Shown here: positions 59,173 to 64,000 of the stretch, in pieces
Position numbering within the stretch: position 1 is the stretch's first letter
Layout: each line of letters opens with the position of its first letter
NCBI GenBank assembly: GCA_002404865.1
Contig: DHKP01000028.1
Location: forward strand, 41,296 to 105,295
Reading direction: 5' to 3'
Length of the DNA stretch: 64,000 nt
Source: Caryophanales bacterium UBA4691
GTDB lineage: Bacteria > Bacillota_I > Bacilli_A > RFN20 > CAG-826
The notes under the pieces: generated by a model
Seen by the model: only the letters and a program-made list of their open reading frames with translations
Databases searched by the model: none
Told to the model about the DNA's origin: nothing
Translations under genes and position numbers: made by a program

Positions 59173-59380
59173 CATTGGATGCTTTTTTGCAAAATGAGTT
59201 TTGTTAAACAAATTGTCTAAGCGAGGAACTAGAAAATTACCTCCGCATTTTGAGTGAGCAGAATTTGCTCAAAATTTTTAGTATTACTTTCTTTTATCAG
59301 TTATTGGCTTATTAAATGAAAAACGCAAGTAAGCTTTAAATCATTTTTTAAGTTCACGAAAATGTTTGCTATCACTTCAA

Positions 59381-59408
59381 TTGCGACAAAAAGTACTATT
59401 TGTATAAT
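59381..59408 (+). promoter_or_regulatory. Promoter of the RiPP-like cassette
   Basis: TTGCGA (59381-59386) and a perfect TATAAT (59403-59408) with a 16-base spacer, 22 bases before the small precursor gene. Confidence 0.65.
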
Positions 59409-59430
59409 AACTAGGAAGGGAGGGACATTT

Positions 59431-59526
59431 ATGACGGTTGAATATGTTAAGATCAATGATATCACTAATCTTCTAAACATTTTTTGTGTAAACAACAACA
59501 ATTGTGAAGCCCCCACATTATCGTAA
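59431..59526 (+). CDS. Candidate RiPP precursor peptide
   Basis: A 31-residue peptide with a strong ribosome site (GAAGGGAGGGA, about 8 bases before ATG), immediately upstream of a radical SAM maturase and an ABC exporter. The N-terminal leader-like half is MTVEYVKINDITNLLNI; the C-terminal core-like half is FCVNNNNCEAPTLS, with two Cys five residues apart and an Asn run. Size, Cys placement and position fit substrates of SPASM-type maturases that form thioether links (sactipeptides, ranthipeptides). No homology is claimed; the assignment rests on context. Confidence 0.55.
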   Translation: MTVEYVKINDITNLLNIFCVNNNNCEAPTLS

Positions 59527-59536
59527 AGCTTTTTTC

Positions 59537-59563
59537 GAGCTATCATCCACTTGATGGTGGCTC
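59537..59563 (+). terminator. Attenuator-like hairpin between precursor and maturase
   Basis: GAGCTATCATC pairs with GATGGTGGCTC (11 pairs, two G-U) around a 5-base loop, 10 bases after the precursor stop. The T tail is weak, as expected for partial read-through, so the precursor would be made in excess of the enzymes. Confidence 0.6.
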
Positions 59564-59583
59564 ACTTTAAATTAAATTCGCTT

Positions 59584-60550
59584 ATGATTTTTTTCTAAAT
59601 ACAATATATACGTCAACACTAATAGCGGTGGTTTGTTAATTTACAATACCTTGTCCAATAGAGTCATTAAACTGGCGGATGAGTATTGTAAAAAATTAGA
59701 TATTGCTAATGCCGGGATTAAAAGAATTATTTTGCATCTATTCGGCGGAGAACCGCTTCTTTTCTTAGATGACATTCTTCCATTTATAGCGGGATTAAAG
59801 AATATAGGCGTTACTGTTTCTGGAAGCGCAACCACAAATGGATATTTGCTAAATGAGAAGAATTTTAAGGAAATGTTAGATTACGGCATCACATCGTTTC
59901 AAATCACAATTGATGGCGACCCGCAATCCCATAATGAAACTAGGAAATTATTAGATGGCTCCGAAACATATTCTACTATATTTCAAAATCTCAAGAATAT
60001 TTCAAAAAGCAAAGACAATTTTTCAGTAGTAGTGCGATGCAACATGAACAAAACAACAAAGATGGACCAATTTTTGCAAGATTTCAAAAGTGCATTTAGA
60101 GCTGATGAACGTTTTTCTTTGCTGTTGTTCCCCATCGCTAGATGGAACAAAAATTTTACTTGTTCGAATTTAATGTCCAAAGGAGAGTTGTTCAAAAAAT
60201 ATACTCATAAATTGAAGAATGAGCGTATCAAAGATGCCTACTTAGATATATTCATAAACAATGCTTTTTGCTGCGATTTTTCGTTTCCGCTATCACTAGC
60301 TTTGATGCCTAACGGCAAAGCTAATTTTTGCACAATATATTTTGAAAAGAGCAAAGAAGTAAACATTGAAGACTATTTTGCAAATCTGAAACGCAATATT
60401 GAAGTTAAAACCTCTGCTGAATGCGAGCGCAATGGCTGCGTCTTGTATCCAAAATGTTTTGGATTTAGGTGTCAAAAAAGTGGTGGATCAGATTATTGCG
60501 ATAATAACTTGAATGATATAAAGACTTTTCTTTTGGAGTATTTTTCATGA
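59584..60550 (+). pseudogene. Radical SAM/SPASM peptide maturase lacking its cluster-binding motif
   Basis: The open frame covers 59588-60550. A run of seven T at 59587-59593 shifts the ATG at 59584 out of frame; with six T the protein begins MIFSKYNIYVNTNSGGLLI, a normal maturase N-terminus. The SAM-binding LHLFGGEPLLFLDD, TTNGYLL and FQITIDGDPQSHNETR and the C-terminal SPASM cysteines (CERNGCVLYPKCFGFRC) are intact. Missing is the stretch of about 80-100 residues between SNRVIKL and ADEYCKKL that carries CX3CX2C. Without it the enzyme cannot hold the catalytic 4Fe-4S cluster. The end overlaps the ABC gene by 4 bases. Confidence 0.75.
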
Positions 60551-62169
60551 GCAAACTTAAGAGGTATTATTTGAATAGACCCTATCAATTTTTATTGATT
60601 TTGTTTTTAAAGTTGATTGTTTCCGTTTGTGAGGTATCCATTTCTTTTTGCTCTATACCATTGTCGATTTGGTCACCTCTGGTGCTGATTTTGCTTCCTT
60701 TTTGTATTTAGGTGCGATTTCTTTTACCATAATCATAACTTTGTCGCTCACATCATATTCGGGCGAATATCTAACTCACAAATACGTCGATGAAATCACT
60801 GAGATTTATAGAATGGACGTTTTTAAAGGGATTCTTAACTTAGATTTGAGTGAGATGAAGAAAAAGCCTGTCGGTGAATATCTCACGAACTTAGATCGGG
60901 ATGTAACTAGCGTTTCTCAACAACATTTCTCATCCATGTTCAATTTGGTTTCGCATTTGTTCACCTTAGCAATTGCTATCGGGGTGGCTTTTGCTTTTAA
61001 CTATATCGTGACGCTTTTTATATTGGCCATCTCCCTTCTCATTGTTTTAGTACCACAGCTATTCGTCAAGAAGATATTCACTACATATGATGAGTATTCT
61101 CTTTCAATGGGTAAACTTTCCAAATATTTAGAAAACTTCTTAAACGGAGACCACATTGTTCAAAATTGCGATGCGATTCATCAAGTTTCAGAGATTGTTA
61201 AGAAGGTTGATCGTAGCGTTCTAAAAAATGTGAATCGGCATTGGAAAATTATAAGTATTGATAATAATGTAGTTCTCTTTTTAACAATCATTTTAAAATT
61301 TTTCACCGTTTTCATCGCTTGCTTATTGAATTTTTATCATATGGCGACCATTGCAATTTGCGTTGCGTTCCTACAATTAAGTTCTTCCATATATAACCCC
61401 TTGATTTATATTCTTTCTTCTTATGCCCTCATGAAAGGCGTTAAAAAAGTTGTAGAGCGGCTTTCAGTCTTTGGCGAAAAAGAAAAGAAACCCCTTTATG
61501 AGAGCAAAATAAGAACCCCATCGATAAATTTAAGGAATTTAACCATCGCTTATGATAAGCGGGAGGTCTTGAATGATGTTACCTACGATTTTGATTTTGG
61601 CAAAAAAATACTTATTGATGGGGAAAAGCGGCATCGGCAAATCAACTCTCTTAAACGCGATTATTGGCTATACCGAAATCAAAAACGGTTCGATTGACGT
61701 TACGGATGGCGTAGATAAAGTTTCTAACGTTAACGAAACGAGCCATTTGATTGGCTACGTGCACCAAAAACCATTTTTATTTATCGGTAACTTAGTCGAG
61801 AACATAACCATGTTTAGTAAAAACCCTGATATGGATAAAGTGACGCTACTCATAAAGCACTGCAAGTTAGATGATTTTGCGAAACAAAGAGGTTTATACG
61901 CTCCGCTTGATAATTCCAGTAACGCGATTTCCATCGGTGAGATGCAAAGAATTTCTTTAGCGAGAACGCTTTATCTAGATAGACCAATCTTGTTTTTAGA
62001 TGAGATAACTTCTTCTTTGGACGAGAAAAACGCGAAGGAAATCAACGATGTGATTAGAAACATCGAAAATAAACTGATTATCTGGATCTCACATAATAGA
62101 GATATGAAAGAGTTAAGCTGGATTGACAAAAAGATAAAAATTGAAAACGCAAAAATCGCGGAGATTTAA
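60547..62169 (+). pseudogene. ABC exporter (membrane domain + ATPase), two frameshifts
   Basis: Restored length is about 540 residues. It starts MSKLKRYYLNRPYQFLLILF at an ATGA overlap with the maturase. The first break is at a T5 run (60645-60649, one T missing), after which the membrane domain continues (LYTIVDLVTSGADFASFLYL) to LNDVTYDFDFGKKILIDG. The second is at GGGG (61620-61623, one G too many), right before Walker A GKSGIGKSTLLNAI. Signature ISIGEMQRISLARTLYL and Walker B ILFLDE follow. No C39 peptidase domain is present. It would export the modified peptide. Confidence 0.8.
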
Positions 62170-62171
62170 GA

Positions 62172-62391
62172 ATGAATCTCTTCGACTTCGCTCTCTATTA
62201 TTACTCTAAAGAAAGGCACGCGAATCTATTGAAAGGTCAAAGAAACCGGTCACTCTATCCCTTAATCTTGCGTTTGCTCTCGTTAAAAATTCTACAAGAT
62301 CGATAAGGAAGCGTTTCTTTCTTTTGCGAATTTAGAAAGTAATCTTAGACAAATAAACAATAATTTTTTATTAAATTATTTTTCAATTTAA
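62172..62391 (+). pseudogene. Last, broken gene of the cassette; family unknown
   Basis: An ATG 2 bases after the ABC stop opens 44 codons (MNLFDFALYYYSKERHANLL). The frame breaks at a short A run near 62283-62290, and a second frame reads on as KFYKIDKEAFLSFANLESNL to a TAA at 62389. Together they look like one protein of about 72 residues or the ends of a longer one. No family recognised. Confidence 0.4.
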
Positions 62392-62640
62392 TAATTTTTG
62401 AAATGATTAAATTTAATGAGCAATAATTCAATGAAAAACAGTTTTAATTTTATTGAGAAAACACAATATTAATATTCATAAATAATAGGTAATAACTAGA
62501 TAAAACTAATTCATATAGAAAACATATAAATTAATATTTAATAAAAATACCACTATTTTTAAAACGCAATAAATAAACAACCTTTTTTCCAAGATTAAGC
62601 GCAATCAGCTTATCATCTTTTTCTTTAAATGCTAATTAAA
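62392..62640. other. Extremely AT-rich intergenic stretch
   Basis: Nearly pure A/T with many short poly-A and poly-T runs and no gene, unlike the rest of the window. It separates the RiPP-like cassette from the secreted peptide gene and may mark a junction of foreign DNA or a curved-DNA promoter region. Confidence 0.6.
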
Positions 62641-62706
62641 TTGTTCTATGCTAACATCGCTCGAGCAAAGCACTTTGACCTCATAAATCAGAAAAAGGAG
62701 TCTTTT

Positions 62707-63009
62707 ATGAATAAGAAGAAAAAGAGTTTGCTCATTAGCCTATTCGCTACTGTTTCCTTGCTTACCGTTGGGACGCCAGAAAAGAGCTCATCTCAAATTA
62801 ATGACGATTATTCTCACCAATTAAAAGGCCGCGTCAAAGAATATAATCAACATGATGAACACTCGATTTTTCCGACTGACGACAATGCGCTTTCTTATCA
62901 AAAATGGATGAAAGCGGGCTTCCCCGATTTTGTGACTTCTCCCATTGACGACGACGATGACAAAAATAACCGCTCAAAATTGAATTTACTAAAAAGAAAA
63001 TCCGTTTAG
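62707..63009 (+). CDS. Small secreted acidic protein
   Basis: A 100-residue protein with AAAGGAG before the ATG. Residues 1-25 form a signal peptide: four Lys (MNKKKKS), then LLISLFATVSLLTVG. The mature part is hydrophilic with NDDYSHQLKGRVKEYNQH and a run of five Asp before Lys (PIDDDDDKNN). No cysteines and no known domain. It is convergent with and only 2 bases from the AbiEi-like gene. It could be linked to the neighbouring peptide cassette, but nothing proves it. Confidence 0.6.
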   Translation: MNKKKKSLLISLFATVSLLTVGTPEKSSSQINDDYSHQLKGRVKEYNQHDEHSIFPTDDNALSYQKWMKAGFPDFVTSPIDDDDDKNNRSKLNLLKRKSV

Positions 63010-63011
63010 CT

Positions 63012-63593
63012 TCATAAAAGCGATAGATACGCTTCCATCGCGTCTAATGCTTTAAATTCCTTCGCGTAGGACAATAATTTGTCCTGATCGATATCGCGCG
63101 TCTTAAAGAGAGCGAACACTTCTTTCATGCTATATGTTCCTCTTTCGCGATATCGATAAGCATCTAGGAATGTTCGCTCCAAGTCATAAGTCTCAACAAG
63201 ATGTCCGAAAGGGGAGACGGCCAATCCTAAGCCAAGGAAATATTCTTTATCGTTTACGTGACGAAATTCGCTATTTTTGATGCCTTTTGTCATATAGCCA
63301 CGCGGAAGATTAACGACTAGATGCGTTGGCTCTTTCGTGAGTTCATGAAGAAATAGTGCGCTCTCTAAAGAGAAAACGGCCTTTTTGTAGATGAATTGCG
63401 TAATGTAATAAGGATCTAGAGGATATCCTTTTTTCACATATAATCCGCGCGCCGCTTTCACGAATTGCCCTTCTTCTTCGGCGAGGACCAGATACTCTTG
63501 GGCTATTCCGTTTCGCTTCGCGTCAATCGTAGAAATGTAGCCATTATTGTTTTCGGCCAGGACTAGGATTTCGAATGATTTCTTTTCTTTCAC
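63012..63593 (-). CDS. AbiEi-like antitoxin / transcriptional regulator (orphan)
   Basis: A 193-residue protein of the AbiEi family: an N-terminal winged helix (GYISTIDAKRNGIAQEYLVL then GQFVKAARGLYVKKGY), the conserved AVFSLESALFLHELT and a C-terminal helical part (YDLERTFLDAYRYR). In type IV toxin-antitoxin systems it represses its operon and counteracts the AbiEii nucleotidyltransferase toxin encoded just downstream. Here nothing follows on the minus strand; the secreted protein gene converges 2 bases away. A TGTCTAAAC site lies about 25 bases upstream. Confidence 0.8.
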   Translation of the reverse strand: MKEKKSFEILVLAENNNGYISTIDAKRNGIAQEYLVLAEEEGQFVKAARGLYVKKGYPLDPYYITQFIYKKAVFSLESALFLHELTKEPTHLVVNLPRGYMTKGIKNSEFRHVNDKEYFLGLGLAVSPFGHLVETYDLERTFLDAYRYRERGTYSMKEVFALFKTRDIDQDKLLSYAKEFKALDAMEAYLSLL

Positions 63594-63648
63594 ACAACCA
63601 TACTACCATAATGATTGTCTAAACGTAAACGAAAAACCGAAAATGGCT

Positions 63649-63677
63649 TTGACTATCGATACTTTTATGATGATAAT
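63649..63677 (+). promoter_or_regulatory. Promoter of the rplM operon
   Basis: TTGACT (63649-63654) and GATAAT (63672-63677), 17-base spacer, 44 bases before the rplM start. Confidence 0.75.
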
Positions 63678-63721
63678 TGACCATGGCTCAATTAGAGCAA
63701 ATAAAAAAGAAGGAAACTACA

Positions 63722-64000
63722 ATGCAACGTCAAACCACAATGGCGAAACCCCTTGAGCTCAAGAAAGCTTGGTATGTTGTTGATGCGACCGGCATCTCAC
63801 TCGGACGTCTATCCAGCCAAGTCGCGATGATCTTAATGGGCAAAAACAAGCCAATTTACACCCCAAACCAAGATACCGGTGACTATGTTATCGTTATCAA
63901 TGCCAGCAAAGTGAAACTCACTGGCGATGCCGAACACAAAAAGAATTATTACAATGTTTCCGGCTATAATGGCGGTCTCCGTACCCGTAGTGCTGGCACC
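63722..64000 (+). CDS. rplM: 50S ribosomal protein L13, 5' part
   Basis: The first 93 codons of rplM; the gene runs off the window. KKAWYVVDATGISLGRLSSQ, TPNQDTGDYVIVINASKV and NYYNVSGYNGGLR are typical L13. AGAAGGA lies before the ATG. The N-terminus carries about 13 residues before the usual start region. rpsI normally follows. Confidence 0.93.
   Translation, partial: MQRQTTMAKPLELKKAWYVVDATGISLGRLSSQVAMILMGKNKPIYTPNQDTGDYVIVINASKVKLTGDAEHKKNYYNVSGYNGGLRTRSAGT

Noticed and set aside
59301..59546. 81-codon minus-strand frame opposite the candidate precursor gene
   Set aside because: No ribosome site, hydrophobic low-complexity translation, and it runs antisense to the well-supported promoter and small gene.
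1..64000. CRISPR arrays, insertion sequences, integrases
   Set aside because: No regular direct-repeat/spacer array, no transposase or integrase motif, and no long terminal inverted repeats were seen.
1..64000. Genetic code 4 (TGA as Trp), as in Mycoplasma
   Set aside because: TGA ends several intact genes at the expected place (csoR, nrdD, smpB, FAD protein), so the standard code is used.

Overview
The window looks like a chromosomal segment of a strictly anaerobic, low-to-moderate GC bacterium from the Bacillota/Mycoplasmatota border (gut Bacilli such as RF39, Acholeplasma-like or Erysipelotrichia-like lineages). The clues are an oxygen-sensitive class III ribonucleotide reductase, Nfn-type NADH-dependent reduced ferredoxin:NADP oxidoreductase, desulfoferrodoxin, an iron-sulfur serine dehydratase, an ECF transporter core serving several S components, a Bacillota-type cre box and a T. 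tengcongensis-like preQ1-I riboswitch. TGA is used as a stop, so the Mycoplasma code does not apply. The lineage placement is inference; the sequence holds no rRNA.

Layout. 1-3.1 kb: end of an alpha/beta hydrolase, a TetR regulator, two broken genes, a GNAT and a TfoX-domain protein. 3.2-7.3 kb (minus): an NADP(H) operon (3-hydroxyacyl-CoA dehydrogenase, NAD kinase, NfnA, NfnB). 7.5-13.7 kb: a membrane-anchored GH3 beta-glucosidase with reversed domain order behind a cre box and a G10 tract, plus a very large secreted or anchored propeller-like protein. 13.9-16.8 kb: CsoR/CopA copper efflux with CopZ nested in the 3' end of copA. 16.9-26.2 kb: phosphatase, FBP aldolase, NrdG, TrxB, NrdD-glutaredoxin fusion, MscL, phosphatase-Nudix fusion, ATP-grasp ligase. 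26.4-35.3 kb: GtrA-like protein, cysteine synthesis (CysE, CysK) with an acyl-CoA ligase and a DUF1624 acyltransferase, two flavoproteins. 35.4-41.8 kb: membrane protein, two-subunit aconitase X beside a divergent Old Yellow Enzyme, serine dehydratase. 41.8-43.5 kb: riboswitch-controlled QueT-Tgt. 43.6-56.8 kb: housekeeping genes (GpmA, superoxide reductase, CDF transporter, SmpB, FolC-FolT, GH13, dCMP deaminase, EcfA1-A2-T, TruA).

56.8-63.6 kb is an accessory zone with small, degenerate and lower-GC genes: an unassigned structured RNA, a zinc-ribbon gene with an A_AAA_AAG frameshift site, an array of GTTTAGAC half-sites, an internally deleted AAA-family ATPase, a decaying RiPP-like cassette (small Cys-containing candidate precursor, attenuator hairpin, radical SAM/SPASM maturase that has lost its cluster-binding cysteines, ABC exporter with two frameshifts), a secreted acidic peptide and an orphan AbiEi-like antitoxin. 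The window ends in the 5' part of rplM.

Two themes run across the window. First, at least seven or eight genes have a -10 box 6-8 nt before the ATG, which predicts leaderless mRNAs. Second, broken genes are almost always broken at homopolymer runs, so phase variation, decay and assembly error need to be told apart. Two vitamin-type S components (QueT, FolT) and their shared EcfA1A2T energizing module all lie here in separate operons.
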